DNA of 64,000 bases from Streptomyces caelestis (GTDB taxonomy: Bacteria > Actinomycetota > Actinomycetes > Streptomycetales > Streptomycetaceae): NCBI RefSeq assembly GCF_014205255.1, contig NZ_JACHNE010000001.1, positions 3,534,001 to 3,598,000 on the forward strand, given 5' to 3'. Shown here one piece after another: positions 39,087 to 50,757 of the stretch. Both the position numbers and the translations under genes were made by a program. Under the pieces are notes generated by a model. The model was not told the DNA's origin. It saw nothing but the letters and a program-made list of their open reading frames with translations, and searched no databases. Each line of letters begins with the position of its first letter. The stretch's first letter is position 1.

Positions 39087-40532
39087 GTGAGCGCCAACCG
39101 CCCGGCAGCCGTCGTCGTTCTCGCAGCGGGTGAGGGCACCCGTATGAAGTCGGCCACACCCAAGGTCCTGCACGAGATCTGCGGCCGCAGTCTCGTGGGA
39201 CACGTGCTCGCCGCCGCGGGCGAGCTGCACCCCGAGCACCTGGTCGTCGTGGTCGGCCACGCCCGTGAGAAGGTCACCGCCCACCTCGGCGAGATCGCCC
39301 CGGACGTCCGCACGGCGGTACAGGCGGAGCAGAACGGCACGGGGCACGCCGTACGGATGGGGCTGGAAGCGCTCGGCGGGTCCGTCGACGGGACCGTGGT
39401 CGTCGTGTGCGGGGACACTCCCCTGCTCACCGGCGAGACGCTGCGGGCCCTCGCCACCACCCACACAGAAGACGGCAACGCGGTCACCGTGCTGACCGCC
39501 GAGGTGCCGGACGCGACCGGCTACGGCCGGATCGTGCGGGACGACTCGGGTGCCGTGACGGCGATCGTGGAGCACAAGGACGCCAGCGACGCCCAGCGGT
39601 CGATCCGTGAGATCAACTCGGGGGTGTTCGCGTTCGACGGGCAGCTGCTCGCCGAGGCGCTGAAGAAGGTGCGGACGGACAACAGTCAGGGCGAGGAGTA
39701 CCTGACCGACGTGCTCGGGATCCTGCGTGAGGCCGGGCACCGGGTCGGCGCCTCCGTGGCGGGCGACCACCGGGAGATCGCCGGCATCAACAACCGTGTG
39801 CAGCTCTCCGAGGCCCGTCGCATTCTCAACGACCGGCTGCTCACCGAGGCCATGTTGTCGGGTGTCACGGTCATCGACCCGGCGACCACCTGGGTCGATG
39901 TCACGGTCACGTTCGGGCAGGACGCCGTGGTGCATCCGGGCACGCAGCTGCACGGGTCGACGCACCTGGGCGAGGGTGCCGAGGTCGGGCCCAACTGCCG
40001 GCTGACCGACACCCGGGTGGGTGCGGGCGCACGGGTCGACAACACGGTCGCCGTGGGTGCGGAGGTGGGCGCGGAGGCGACCGTCGGGCCGTACGCGTAT
40101 CTGCGTCCGGGGACCCGGCTGGGTGCCAAGGGCAAGATCGGGACGTACGTGGAGACGAAGAACGCGTCCATCGGTGAGGGGACGAAGGTGCCTCATCTCT
40201 CCTATGTCGGTGACGCGACGATCGGCGAGCACACGAACATCGGTGCGGCGAGCGTGTTCGTGAACTACGACGGTCAGGACAAGCACCACACGACCATCGG
40301 TTCGCATTGCCGTACGGGCTCGGACAACATGTTTGTGGCGCCTGTCACGGTCGGGGACGGCGCGTACACCGCTGCCGGGTCCGTGATCACGAAGGATGTG
40401 CCGCCCGGTTCGCTGGCCGTGGCCCGTGGTCAGCAGCGGAATATCGAGGGTTGGGTGGCTCGAAAGCGTCCGGGGAGCGCGGCGGCGAAGGCGGCTGAGG
40501 CGGCTTCCCGGGGGTCGGCCGAGGAGGGCTGA
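39087..40532 (+). CDS. glmU: Bifunctional GlcNAc-1-P uridyltransferase / GlcN-1-P acetyltransferase
   Basis: 481 residues from GTG 39087. The N-terminal domain has the nucleotidyltransferase loop [13 protein letters not shown] and the UTP site EQNGTGHAV. The C-terminal left-handed beta-helix shows hexapeptide repeats ([20 protein letters not shown]) and the catalytic region [20 protein letters not shown]. It makes UDP-GlcNAc for peptidoglycan in two steps in the cytoplasm. It precedes prs as in other actinobacteria. A TATCCT -10-like box (39040-39045) lies upstream. Confidence 0.96.
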   Translation: MSANRPAAVVVLAAGEGTRMKSATPKVLHEICGRSLVGHVLAAAGELHPEHLVVVVGHAREKVTAHLGEIAPDVRTAVQAEQNGTGHAVRMGLEALGGSVDGTVVVVCGDTPLLTGETLRALATTHTEDGNAVTVLTAEVPDATGYGRIVRDDSGAVTAIVEHKDASDAQRSIREINSGVFAFDGQLLAEALKKVRTDNSQGEEYLTDVLGILREAGHRVGASVAGDHREIAGINNRVQLSEARRILNDRLLTEAMLSGVTVIDPATTWVDVTVTFGQDAVVHPGTQLHGSTHLGEGAEVGPNCRLTDTRVGAGARVDNTVAVGAEVGAEATVGPYAYLRPGTRLGAKGKIGTYVETKNASIGEGTKVPHLSYVGDATIGEHTNIGAASVFVNYDGQDKHHTTIGSHCRTGSDNMFVAPVTVGDGAYTAAGSVITKDVPPGSLAVARGQQRNIEGWVARKRPGSAAAKAAEAASRGSAEEG

Positions 40533-40594
40533 CTGAAACCGGTGCCTCGAACACGGCGTACGGTGATAAGTGCATACCCGCACCCCCACCAGCT

Positions 40595-40630
40595 GAGACG
40601 GCCTCTCGCAAGCCGGCTGAGAGGTCTCTC
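40595..40630 (+). promoter_or_regulatory. Leader hairpin before prs
   Basis: CCTCTC (40602-40607) with GAGAGG (40619-40624), extended outward by GAGA/TCTC pairs around a small internal loop. It lies 37 nt before the prs GTG. It could terminate glmU, regulate prs, or both. Confidence 0.4.
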
Positions 40631-40666
40631 GACACCCAGCTGCGACACCTCTGAGGAGACAGTGCT

Positions 40667-41647
40667 GTGACCGGGATCAAGACGACCGGCGAGAAGAAGT
40701 TGATGTTCTTCTCCGGCCGCGCCCACCCCGAGCTTGCCGAGGAGGTCGCCCAGCAGTTGGGTGTCGGGGTCGTCCCGACGAAGGCCTTCGACTTCGCGAA
40801 CGGGGAGATCTATGTGCGGTATCAGGAGTCGGCACGTGGTGCCGACTGCTTCCTGATCCAGAGCCACACGGCTCCGATCAACAAGTGGATCATGGAGCAG
40901 TTGATCATGATCGACGCGCTGAAGCGTGCGTCGGCCCGCTCCATCACCGTCATCGTGCCGTTCTACGGTTACGCGCGGCAGGACAAGAAGCACCGGGGGC
41001 GTGAACCGATTTCGGCGCGTCTGATCGCGGACATGATGAAGACCGCGGGTGCGCACCGGCTGCTGACGGTGGATCTGCACACGGACCAGATCCAGGGCTT
41101 CTTCGACGGTCCGGTGGATCATCTGTTCGCGCTGCCGCTGCTGGCGGACTACGTGGGCCGGAAGGTGGACCGGAACAAGCTGACGGTCGTGTCTCCGGAC
41201 GCGGGCCGGGTGCGGGTCGCCGACCGCTGGTGCGACCGGCTGGGCGCGCCGCTGGCGATCGTGCACAAGCGGCGGGACAAGGACGTCGCGAACCAGGTCA
41301 CCGTCCACGAGGTCGTGGGTGAGGTGAAGGGTCGCGTGTGTGTCCTGGTGGACGACATGATCGACACGGGCGGGACGATCTGTGCCGCGGCGGACGCGCT
41401 GTTCGCGCATGGCGCGGAGGACGTGATCGTGACGGCGACGCACGGTGTGCTGTCGGGTCCGGCGGCGGATCGGCTGAAGAACTCGCGGGTGAGTGAGTTC
41501 GTGTTCACGAACACGCTGCCGACGCCGGGTGAGCTGAGCGGGGACCTGGACAAGATCTCGGTGCTGTCGATCGCGCCGACGATCGCGAACGCGGTGCGTG
41601 AGGTGTTCGAGGACGGTTCGGTGACGAGCCTGTTCGACGACCAGTAG
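40667..41647 (+). CDS. prs: Ribose-phosphate pyrophosphokinase
   Basis: 326 residues from GTG 40667, with GAGGAG 8 nt upstream. It makes PRPP from ribose-5-phosphate and ATP, feeding purine, pyrimidine, His and Trp synthesis. Conserved parts: FSGRAHPELAEEVAQQLG, FANGEIYVRYQES, the flexible loop YARQDKKHRGREPISARL, and the PRPP-binding loop CVLVDDMIDTGGTI. It is followed by rplY with its own promoter. Confidence 0.96.
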   Translation: MTGIKTTGEKKLMFFSGRAHPELAEEVAQQLGVGVVPTKAFDFANGEIYVRYQESARGADCFLIQSHTAPINKWIMEQLIMIDALKRASARSITVIVPFYGYARQDKKHRGREPISARLIADMMKTAGAHRLLTVDLHTDQIQGFFDGPVDHLFALPLLADYVGRKVDRNKLTVVSPDAGRVRVADRWCDRLGAPLAIVHKRRDKDVANQVTVHEVVGEVKGRVCVLVDDMIDTGGTICAAADALFAHGAEDVIVTATHGVLSGPAADRLKNSRVSEFVFTNTLPTPGELSGDLDKISVLSIAPTIANAVREVFEDGSVTSLFDDQ

Positions 41648-41677
41648 GAGTCCCTGGTCGGGCTTGTGTAGATCGTT

Positions 41678-41734
41678 TTGGGTGCGGCCTCCCTCGCCGA
41701 GTAGACTGCTGAAGTTGCTCGGCGAGGGAGGCCG
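41678..41734 (+). promoter_or_regulatory. Promoter nested in a 17-bp inverted repeat before rplY
   Basis: -35 TTGGGT (41678-41683), an 18-bp spacer and -10 TAGACT (41702-41707). A perfect 17-bp inverted repeat (41685-41701 with 41718-41734) has one arm filling the spacer and a 16-nt loop that begins at the -10 box. The same DNA can terminate prs and act as an operator or a hairpin near the 5' end of the rplY mRNA. Confidence 0.65.
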
Positions 41735-41842
41735 TACCGCTTCTTCTGGAGGCTTGTACGGCGGTCCGTTATCGACGCGCTCTTCGTAGCAGGCCGTTCG
41801 TGGCCGGGTGACCACGTCCGTTTCTGACTTCGAGGAGTGAGT

Positions 41843-42436
41843 ATGTCCGAGGTGAAGATCTCCGCCGCGACGCGCACCGAGTTCGGCAAGGGTGCCGCGC
41901 GCCGTATCCGTCGTGAAGACAAGGTTCCGGGTGTCCTGTACGGGCACGGTTCGGACCCGCTGCACCTGACCCTGCCGGGTCACGACCTGCAGATGGCGCT
42001 GCGTACGGCGAACGTGCTGATCGCGCTGGACATCGACGGCAAGACCAACGAGCTGGCGATTCCGAAGGCCGTGCAGCGTGACCCGCTGAAGGGCTTCCTG
42101 GAGCACGTGGACCTGCAGCTGGTCACGCGTGGCGAGCAGGTCAACGTCGAGATCTACGTCCACACCGAGGGTGAGCTGGCCCCGGGCGGCAACCTGCTGG
42201 AGCACGTGCTGAACGCGCTGCCGGTGGTGGCCGAGGCGACCCACATCCCGGAGTCCGTGACCGTCTCCGTCGAGGGTCTGACGGCCGGTGACTCCATCCT
42301 CGCCAAGGACATCCCGCTGCCGAAGGGCACGACGCTGGACGTCGAGGAGGACACCGTCGTCCTGCAGGTTCTGGCCGCGCAGGCCGAGGAGCCCTCCGAG
42401 GGCGAGGAAGAGGGCTCAGAGGCCGCCGAGGCCTGA
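41843..42436 (+). CDS. rplY: 50S ribosomal protein L25 / general stress protein Ctc
   Basis: 197 residues from ATG 41843, with GAGGAG 5 nt upstream. The N-terminal L25 domain (about 5-95) binds 5S rRNA and includes [17 protein letters not shown] and [12 protein letters not shown]-like strands. The C-terminal TL5-type domain (about 96-180) has [19 protein letters not shown]. An acidic tail ([13 protein letters not shown]) ends the chain, typical of actinobacteria. It lies between prs and pth, the standard order in this phylum. Confidence 0.95.
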   Translation: MSEVKISAATRTEFGKGAARRIRREDKVPGVLYGHGSDPLHLTLPGHDLQMALRTANVLIALDIDGKTNELAIPKAVQRDPLKGFLEHVDLQLVTRGEQVNVEIYVHTEGELAPGGNLLEHVLNALPVVAEATHIPESVTVSVEGLTAGDSILAKDIPLPKGTTLDVEEDTVVLQVLAAQAEEPSEGEEEGSEAAEA

Positions 42437-42452
42437 TCCCTCGTCGTCGTTT

Positions 42453-42489
42453 CGTCGGCCGCTGTTCCCGTGCGGAGCAGCGGCCGACG
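42453..42489 (+). terminator. Terminator after rplY
   Basis: A perfect 12-bp stem (42453-42464 CGTCGGCCGCTG with 42478-42489) and a 13-nt loop, 16 bp past the stop and before the pth ribosome-binding site. Partial readthrough to pth is likely. Confidence 0.75.
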
Positions 42490-42509
42490 CGTATGAAGGA
42501 GACATGGAC

Positions 42510-43106
42510 GTGACGACCGATGCCGCCGCTCCCTGGCTGATCGTGGGGCTGGGCAATCCGGGGCCGGAGTACGCGGGGAACCGGCACAACGTGGGCTTCA
42601 TGGTGGCCGATCTGCTGGCGGAGCGGATCGGGGGGAGGTTCAAGCGGGCCGGGAAGGCGCAGGCGCAGGTCGTCGAGGGGCGGATCGGGCCGCCGGGGCC
42701 GTTGAGCCGGCGGGTGGTTCTGGCGAAGCCGATGTCGTACATGAATCTGTCGGGCGGGCCGGTGAACGGGCTGCGGGATTTCTACAAGGTGCCGGTGGCC
42801 CATGTGGTGGCGATTCATGACGAGTTGGACATCGATTACGGGATGCTGCGGCTGAAGCTGGGTGGCGGGGACAACGGGCACAACGGGCTGAAGTCGATGA
42901 CGAAGGCGTTCGGGCCGGACTACCACCGGGTGCGGTTCGGGATCGGGCGGCCGCCGGGTCGGATGCCGGTGGCGGATTTCGTGCTGAGGGATTTCTCGTC
43001 GGCGGAGCGCAAGGAGCTGGACTACTTCGTGGACCGGGCGGCGGACGCGGTGGAGTGTCTGGTGATCGACGGGCTGGAGCGGGCGCAGAGTACGTACAAC
43101 TCCTGA
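42510..43106 (+). CDS. pth: Peptidyl-tRNA hydrolase
   Basis: 198 residues from GTG 42510, because GAAGGAG lies 8 nt upstream of it; ATG 42504 would be only 2 nt away from that site. It frees tRNA from peptidyl-tRNA lost by stalled ribosomes. Motifs: [20 protein letters not shown] with the catalytic His in [25 protein letters not shown] and [13 protein letters not shown]. Cytoplasmic. It ends 54 bp before a small membrane-protein gene. Confidence 0.95.
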   Translation: MTTDAAAPWLIVGLGNPGPEYAGNRHNVGFMVADLLAERIGGRFKRAGKAQAQVVEGRIGPPGPLSRRVVLAKPMSYMNLSGGPVNGLRDFYKVPVAHVVAIHDELDIDYGMLRLKLGGGDNGHNGLKSMTKAFGPDYHRVRFGIGRPPGRMPVADFVLRDFSSAERKELDYFVDRAADAVECLVIDGLERAQSTYNS

Positions 43107-43123
43107 CTTGTCACCCTCGGGAG

Positions 43124-43153
43124 TTGACCGGTCGTGTGGGTATGGCCAATGAT
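43124..43153 (+). promoter_or_regulatory. Leaderless promoter of the small membrane-protein gene
   Basis: -35 TTGACC (43124-43129), 18-bp spacer, -10 AATGAT (43148-43153), then 7 nt to ATG 43161. This spacing is ideal for a leaderless transcript and fixes the start codon. Confidence 0.6.
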
Positions 43154-43160
43154 CCCGGCC

Positions 43161-43652
43161 ATGCCTGCCTCTGCCGTCGCCACTCGCCAGAGCGCCCACG
43201 CCTTGTTGCGGTTCGGGCGGTTCGCGGCGATGGGTGCGGTCGCGGTGCTGATCCTGATCGCGGGTGTGTGGGCGTCGTGGGGTACGGCGCAGCACGTGAT
43301 GCTGACGAAGGGCCGGGAGCGCGGCACGGTCGAGGTGACGCGGTGCGGGCAGGGCTCGTGTACGGGCCCGTACGCGCCGTTGTCGGAGGGTTCGCAGCCC
43401 CGGTCGACGGTGGTTCTGGAGAAGTCGGTCGCGGTGCGGGAGGGCCGGACCTACACGGTGGTCTTGAAGCCCGGCAGTGATGACGCGGTGCGTTCGGGCC
43501 CGGCCGGGGTGCTGTACGCGTGGATTCCGCTGGGTGGTGCGCTGTTGCTGGCGTCGGTGGTGGTGGCGGGTGGCCTGCTGCGGACGCGGGCGGCGTGGGT
43601 GCTGGCGTTGTCGGGGGTGGCGTTGCTGACGGCCGCTTTCGTGACCGTCTGA
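43161..43652 (+). CDS. Small membrane protein with extracytoplasmic domain, unknown function
   Basis: 163 residues from ATG 43161. One helix near the N-terminus (AAMGAVAVLILIAGVWASW) leads to an outside domain with two cysteines (VTRCGQGSCTGPYAPLS) and a beta-rich part. Two more helices follow (AWIPLGGALLLASVVVAGG and AAWVLALSGVALLTAAFVTV). The Cys pair CxxxxC could form a disulfide. I do not recognise a family. It looks like Streptomyces small membrane proteins found near pth, based on memory. Confidence 0.75.
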   Translation: MPASAVATRQSAHALLRFGRFAAMGAVAVLILIAGVWASWGTAQHVMLTKGRERGTVEVTRCGQGSCTGPYAPLSEGSQPRSTVVLEKSVAVREGRTYTVVLKPGSDDAVRSGPAGVLYAWIPLGGALLLASVVVAGGLLRTRAAWVLALSGVALLTAAFVTV

Positions 43653-43790
43653 GGGGTTCGGGCGTTCTCCAGTTCTGTGGAGGGCCGAGCGTTGTCGGTT
43701 CGTGATTGACGGGCGGTCGCGCGGGGCTGGAAGCTGAGCCGCCCCCTCCACATCTTCCCGGTCACTTCTCGAAGATGGATGACTTCATCG

Positions 43791-44495
43791 ATGCGAACTC
43801 TCTCGCGTGCCGGCGTTGTCGCCGGCGCCGCTTCCGCGGTGCTCCTGCTCGCTCCGGCCGCCCAGGCGTCCCCTCCCGGTGACAACGGCACGGTCAAGAT
43901 CCACGACGCGTCGACGGGCGAGGAGCTGCGCCGCAACGAGCCGCACGTGTGCACGTTCTACCTGGACGCTTTCGGTTTCGACGGGGGCCAGGAGGTCGAC
44001 TGGCGCATCGACGCGATCCCGCCGAGTGAGAACAAGGGGGAGACGGTGGAGTCCGGCGCGCTGACGCTGGACGCCGAGGGTCACGGCCGTACGGAGGAGC
44101 TGTCGCTGCCCGACGGGCACTACAAGCTGTTCTGGACCTTCGACGGCGAGAAGGGTGCCGGCAAGCACAAGGTGTTCTGGACGGACTGCGAGGACGGGCG
44201 CGAGCCCGGCGGTTCGGTGCCGTCGGGGGCGGCTTCGCCGTCGCCTTCGTCCGGGGCGTCCGAGGCGCCGTCGGCCGGGCCGGGGACGTCGGCGTCGCCG
44301 GGTGCGTCGGCCGGTGAGGGTGTGCCGGCCGGCGAGGGTGTGGCCGCGTCGCCGTCTCCGCAGGGTGGTGCCGGCGGTGATCTCGCCGAGACGGGCAACG
44401 GGGCTCCGGTGGGGCTGCTGTCCGGTGTGGCGGCGGCGCTGGTCGCGTGCGGTGGGTTCCTGGCGTTCCGTCGCCGCAAGCTCAACCGCGGCTGA
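43791..44495 (+). CDS. Sortase-dependent surface protein, LAETG
   Basis: 234 residues from ATG 43791; ATG 43779 is in frame but has no site. Signal peptide (1-25, ending AAQA) precedes a beta-rich outer domain (about 26-135) with two cysteines (HVCTFYLDAFGF and FWTDCEDG). A Ser/Pro/Gly/Ala linker follows, then the sorting signal LAETG with a C-terminal helix and RRRK tail. Class E sortases of Streptomyces cut LAxTG and attach the protein to the wall; no sortase gene is in view. Function of the domain is unknown. Confidence 0.88.
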   Translation: MRTLSRAGVVAGAASAVLLLAPAAQASPPGDNGTVKIHDASTGEELRRNEPHVCTFYLDAFGFDGGQEVDWRIDAIPPSENKGETVESGALTLDAEGHGRTEELSLPDGHYKLFWTFDGEKGAGKHKVFWTDCEDGREPGGSVPSGAASPSPSSGASEAPSAGPGTSASPGASAGEGVPAGEGVAASPSPQGGAGGDLAETGNGAPVGLLSGVAAALVACGGFLAFRRRKLNRG

Positions 44496-44509
44496 GGTCG
44501 GACACGGCT

Positions 44510-44541
44510 GTGCCCCCGGGCCTCGACGGGCTCGGGGGCAC
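44510..44541. terminator. Bidirectional terminator between sortase substrate and ppc
   Basis: GTGCCCCCG (44510-44518) pairs with CGGGGGCAC (44533-44541), extended by GCC/GGC past one mismatch. It lies 14 bp after the surface-protein stop and 25 bp past the ppc stop. Confidence 0.8.
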
Positions 44542-44566
44542 GGTCATGTCCGGGGACGGGAGCGGT

Positions 44567-47299
<2,733 letters not shown>

Positions 47300-47469
47300 A
47301 GGTGCGGCTCCTTGCAGTGTTGAAGCTCGTCTGGGAGGGGGTACCCGGACGGCGTCTCGCGCGGCGGGCGCCGCATACGGATCGGACATCCGGGAGGAAA
47401 TCAGAGCGGACCGCGCTGTCCGACCGACTCCAGGATAGGTGTCGGCCGGGACGCGCAGCTCGCGGGCTC

Positions 47470-47524
47470 TTGCCGCCGGGCGCCGCGCTGCCATACTTAC
47501 GAAGCCGTAGGTTACGGAACCGTA
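47470..47524 (+). promoter_or_regulatory. Promoter and multi-half-site operator of the desaturase-tetR operon
   Basis: -35 TTGCCG (47470-47475), 16-bp spacer, -10 CATACT (47492-47497). Directly after it, alternating half-sites TACG, CCGTA, TACGG and CCGTA (47498-47524) form overlapping palindromes such as CCGTA-ggt-TACGG and TACGG-aa-CCGTA. The TetR encoded at the end of the operon is the probable ligand. Confidence 0.6.
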
Positions 47525-47592
47525 GGAAGCGCTGCGGAGTTCCCGTGCTCCGGCACCCTCTTCACCATCCACACACCCCCCAGGGGACGCGT

Positions 47593-48609
47593 ATGACCAG
47601 TAGTTCCGACGTGATCGAGAACGCCGCGAAGGCGTCCGGTCAGGCCACCGATCAAGCCCCCGCCGCCACACTGGGCGGCGAGCAGAAGCGGTCCATCGAG
47701 CAGATCGCCCTCCTCCTCTTCATCACCGTCCCGTTCCTCGCGCTGCTGGCGGCCGTGCCGCTGGCCTGGGGCTGGGGGGTGAGCTGGCTGGACCTCGGTC
47801 TGCTGGTGTTCTTCTACTACCTGGGGTGCCACGGCATCACGATCGGTTTCCACCGTCACTTCACCCACGGTTCCTTCAAGGCCAAACGGCCGCTGAAGAT
47901 CGCGCTGGCGATCGCCGGGTCCATGGCGGTCGAAGGTCCGCTGGTCCGCTGGGTGGCCGATCACCGCAAGCACCACAAGTTCTCCGACGCGGAGGGCGAC
48001 CCGCACTCGCCGTGGCGGTTCGGCGAGACGCTCCCGGCCCTGATGAAGGGCCTGTGGTGGGCGCACATCGGATGGATGTTCGATGAGGAGCAGACATCGC
48101 AGGAGAAGTACGCCCCGGACCTGATCAAGGACAAGACGCTCCGCGCGATCTCCCGCCAGTTCGTGCTGTGGACGGTCGTGTCCCTGGCCCTGCCGGCGCT
48201 GATCGGCGGGCTGGTCACGATGTCCTGGTGGGGCGCGTTCACGGCGTTCTTCTGGGGGTCGCTCGTCCGGGTGGCCCTGCTGCACCACGTGACGTGGTCG
48301 ATCAACTCGATCTGCCACGCGGTGGGCAAGCGCCCCTTCAAGTCGCGTGACCGCTCGGGCAACGTGTGGTGGCTGGCGATCCTGTCCTGCGGCGAGTCCT
48401 GGCACAACCTGCACCACGCCGACCCCACCTCCGCGCGGCACGGTGTGATGCGCGGCCAGCTGGACTCCTCCGCCCGGCTGATCCGCTGGTTCGAGATCCT
48501 CGGCTGGGCCTACGACGTGCGCTGGCCGTCACGCTCGCGTATCGATTCGCGCCGTAACACCGGGGAAGGCGACTCCCCGCGCGGGAAGGAGCCCGTCAAG
48601 GCGGCATGA
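47593..48609 (+). CDS. Acyl-CoA (delta-9) fatty-acid desaturase
   Basis: 338 residues from ATG 47593, with AGGGGA upstream. The three histidine boxes of membrane desaturases are present: HRHFTH, HRKHHK and HNLHH, plus [20 protein letters not shown]. Four transmembrane segments flank them. It inserts a double bond using O2 and a diiron centre and needs an electron donor encoded elsewhere. It adjusts membrane fluidity. The stop overlaps the tetR start (ATGA), and the operator upstream suggests feedback control. Confidence 0.93.
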   Translation: MTSSSDVIENAAKASGQATDQAPAATLGGEQKRSIEQIALLLFITVPFLALLAAVPLAWGWGVSWLDLGLLVFFYYLGCHGITIGFHRHFTHGSFKAKRPLKIALAIAGSMAVEGPLVRWVADHRKHHKFSDAEGDPHSPWRFGETLPALMKGLWWAHIGWMFDEEQTSQEKYAPDLIKDKTLRAISRQFVLWTVVSLALPALIGGLVTMSWWGAFTAFFWGSLVRVALLHHVTWSINSICHAVGKRPFKSRDRSGNVWWLAILSCGESWHNLHHADPTSARHGVMRGQLDSSARLIRWFEILGWAYDVRWPSRSRIDSRRNTGEGDSPRGKEPVKAA

Positions 48610-49283
48610 TGGTCGCTGTGGCGACCGACTCGAGCAGCACCCCCAGCAACGACAAGCCGCGGCGAGTGCGTCGCACCCGGATGACCGGTGCCGAGCGCCG
48701 CCAGCAGCTGCTGGAGATCGGTCGCACGCTCTTCGCCACCAAGGGTTTCGAGGGCACGTCGGTGGAGGAGATCGCGGCGAAGGCCGGGGTCTCCAAGCCG
48801 GTGGTGTACGAGCACTTCGGCGGCAAGGAAGGGCTGTACGCGGTGGTCGTGGACCGGGAGATGCGCCGCCTGCTGGACATGGTGACCAGCTCTCTCACGG
48901 CCGGTCACCCTCGCGAACTGTGCGAACAGGCCGCCTTCGCCCTGCTGGACTACATCGAGGAGTACACGGACGGTTTCCGCATCCTGGTCCGTGACTCCCC
49001 CATCCCCCAGTCGACGGGTTCCTTCGCCTCGCTCATCTCGGACATCGCCACCCAGGTGGAGGACATCCTGGGCCGCGAGTTCAAGAGCCGCGGCTTCGAC
49101 CCCAAGCTGGCCCCGCTGTACGCCCAGGCCCTGGTCGGCATGGTCGCCCTGACCGGCCAGTGGTGGCTGGACGTACGCAAGCCGAAGAAGGCCGAGGTGG
49201 CCGCGCACCTGGTGAACCTGGCGTGGCACGGGCTGGACGGGCTGGAGGCCAAGCCGCACCTGATAGGGCGCCGCAAGGCCTAG
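48606..49283 (+). CDS. TetR-family regulator of the desaturase gene
   Basis: 225 residues from ATG 48606 in an ATGA overlap with the desaturase stop; ATG 48609 is equally possible. The HTH is RTLFATKGFEGTSVEEIAAK then AGVSKPVVYEHFGGKEGLYA. The C-terminal half is the ligand-binding helical domain (for example LAPLYAQALVGMVALTGQWW). It likely senses a fatty acyl-CoA or acyl-ACP and represses its own operon; ligand is inferred from the partner gene only. Confidence 0.9.
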   Translation: MMVAVATDSSSTPSNDKPRRVRRTRMTGAERRQQLLEIGRTLFATKGFEGTSVEEIAAKAGVSKPVVYEHFGGKEGLYAVVVDREMRRLLDMVTSSLTAGHPRELCEQAAFALLDYIEEYTDGFRILVRDSPIPQSTGSFASLISDIATQVEDILGREFKSRGFDPKLAPLYAQALVGMVALTGQWWLDVRKPKKAEVAAHLVNLAWHGLDGLEAKPHLIGRRKA

Positions 49284-49313
49284 AGAGGCCGGAGAACTCC
49301 AGGGCGAGGATCG

Positions 49314-50120
49314 TCACCCGTCCTTCCGGGCCACGGCGAACAGGCGCCGGAAGGGGAACGGCGTACCGTGCTGCCCCGCCGGATAGGCCTCCCGCAGGGC
49401 GGCCCGGTACTCGGCGAGGAAACCGTCCCGCGCCTCGGGGTCATCGGCGAGAGCCGTCAGCACGGGACGCAGCCCCGTCCCCTTCACCCAGTCCAGGACC
49501 GGGTCCTCCCCCTGAAGCAGATGCACGTAGGTCGTCTCCCAGACATCCGCGGTGCAGCCGAGGGCGGTGAGCCGCTCCAGGTAGGCCTCGGGGGCGAGGA
49601 CGGCGTCGGCGTGGCGGAGGGTGTCGGCGACGCCGTACCGGCGGGCGAGGTCGCGCATCAGCCGGTGGCTGGGGGCGTCGAAGTTGCCGGGCACCTGGAA
49701 GGCAAAGGTGCCGGACGGCTTCAGCGCGGCCACCCAGTCGGCGAAACGGCCGGCGTGCCCCGCCACCCACTGGAGCGTGGCGTTGCTGACGATCAGGTCG
49801 CAGGGCTCGCTCGGCGCCCACGTACGGACGTCGGCGTGGGCGAAGTCCAGGCGGCCGCCGCCCGGGGTGGGACCCTCGTGGTCGACGTGGGCCTTGTCGA
49901 GCATCTCGGGCGAGTTGTCGTAGCCGGTGATGCGAGCCGTGGACCAGCGCTCGGCGAGCAGGGCGGTGACGTTGCCGGGGCCGCAGCCGAGGTCGGCGAT
50001 CCGCGGTGGGTCGCCGGGGAGCTCGGGGACGCGGGCCAGCAGGTCCGTGAAGGGGCGGGCGCGATGGCCGGCGTGGCGGAGGTACTGGGCGGGGTCCCAG
50101 GTGGGGGCGGCCGCGGACAT
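49314..50120 (-). CDS. tam: Trans-aconitate 2-methyltransferase
   Basis: 268 residues from ATG 50120, with AGGAGG 4 nt upstream. SAM motif I is IADLGCGPGNVTALLAERW, motif II DFAHADVRTWAPSEPCDLIV, then SNATLQWV. The sequence WDPAQYLRHAGHRARPFTDL matches the Tam family start. It methylates trans-aconitate, a spontaneous isomer of cis-aconitate that inhibits aconitase. It is divergent from a MarR gene, the same arrangement as the characterised tam/tamR pair of S. coelicolor. Confidence 0.92.
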   Translation of the reverse strand: MSAAAPTWDPAQYLRHAGHRARPFTDLLARVPELPGDPPRIADLGCGPGNVTALLAERWSTARITGYDNSPEMLDKAHVDHEGPTPGGGRLDFAHADVRTWAPSEPCDLIVSNATLQWVAGHAGRFADWVAALKPSGTFAFQVPGNFDAPSHRLMRDLARRYGVADTLRHADAVLAPEAYLERLTALGCTADVWETTYVHLLQGEDPVLDWVKGTGLRPVLTALADDPEARDGFLAEYRAALREAYPAGQHGTPFPFRRLFAVARKDG

Positions 50121-50195
50121 GGTTCCTCCTGGTGTCCTGATGGTTTTCTGCCCTGTGCCTGCGCCGGGCGCACACACAGCGTGACACCGCATTTC

Positions 50196-50226
50196 TCTCG
50201 ACGTCAAGAAAATGGATATCAAGAGA
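50196..50226. promoter_or_regulatory. TamR-type operator between tam and tamR
   Basis: The 14-bp palindrome TCTCGACGTCAAGA (50196-50209; one mismatch from TCTTGA-N2-TCAAGA) is followed by a second partial copy TGGATATCAAGA (50213-50224). They lie between tam and tamR, close to the tamR promoter. Confidence 0.65.
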
Positions 50227-50246
50227 CTCTACGTCGACACAACCAC

Positions 50247-50252
50247 TACACT
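50247..50252 (+). promoter_or_regulatory. tamR -10 box, leaderless
   Basis: TACACT at 50247-50252 ends 7 nt before ATG 50260, which fits a leaderless tamR mRNA. The operator covers the -35 region. Confidence 0.55.
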
Positions 50253-50259
50253 GATCGTC

Positions 50260-50757
50260 ATGGAGGACGAGGTCGACCGGCTGGTCGCAGCATGGCGCCG
50301 GGAGCGCCCGGACCTCGACGTCGAACCGCTCGAGGTGCTCAGCCGCGTGAGCAGACTGGCCCGGCATCTGGACCGGGCACGCCGGCTGGCCTTCTCGGAG
50401 CACGGCCTGGAGCCGTGGGAGTTCGACGTCTTGACGGCGCTGCGCCGGGCGGGCACGCCCTACCAGCTCTCGCCGGGACAGCTCCTCACCCAGACCCTGG
50501 TCACATCGGGCACGATGACCAACCGCATCGACCGCCTGGCGAAGAAGGGCCTGGTGGAACGCCTGCCCGACCCCAGCGACCGCCGAGGCGTCCTGGTCCG
50601 GCTGACGGACGAGGGCAGGGACCGCGCGGACCAGGCCCTGGCGGGCCTGCTGGACCAGGAGCGCGCGATCCTCGCGGAGCTCACGCGGGCCCAGCGCGCC
50701 GAACTGGCGGGGCTGCTACGCCAGCTGACCGCCCCGTTCGACAACATCCCCGGCTAG
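50260..50757 (+). CDS. tamR: MarR-family regulator TamR
   Basis: 165 residues from ATG 50260. The winged-helix core includes LAFSEHGLEPWEFDVLTALR and LVTSGTMTNRIDRLAKKGLV, with the wing RLPDPSDRRGVLVRLTDEG. N- and C-terminal helices form the dimer. In S. coelicolor the orthologue at this position binds citrate, aconitates or isocitrate and derepresses tam and aconitase. Identity here rests on the divergent tam neighbour and the operator. Its 3' end overlaps the convergent luxR gene by 42 bp. Confidence 0.88.
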   Translation: MEDEVDRLVAAWRRERPDLDVEPLEVLSRVSRLARHLDRARRLAFSEHGLEPWEFDVLTALRRAGTPYQLSPGQLLTQTLVTSGTMTNRIDRLAKKGLVERLPDPSDRRGVLVRLTDEGRDRADQALAGLLDQERAILAELTRAQRAELAGLLRQLTAPFDNIPG

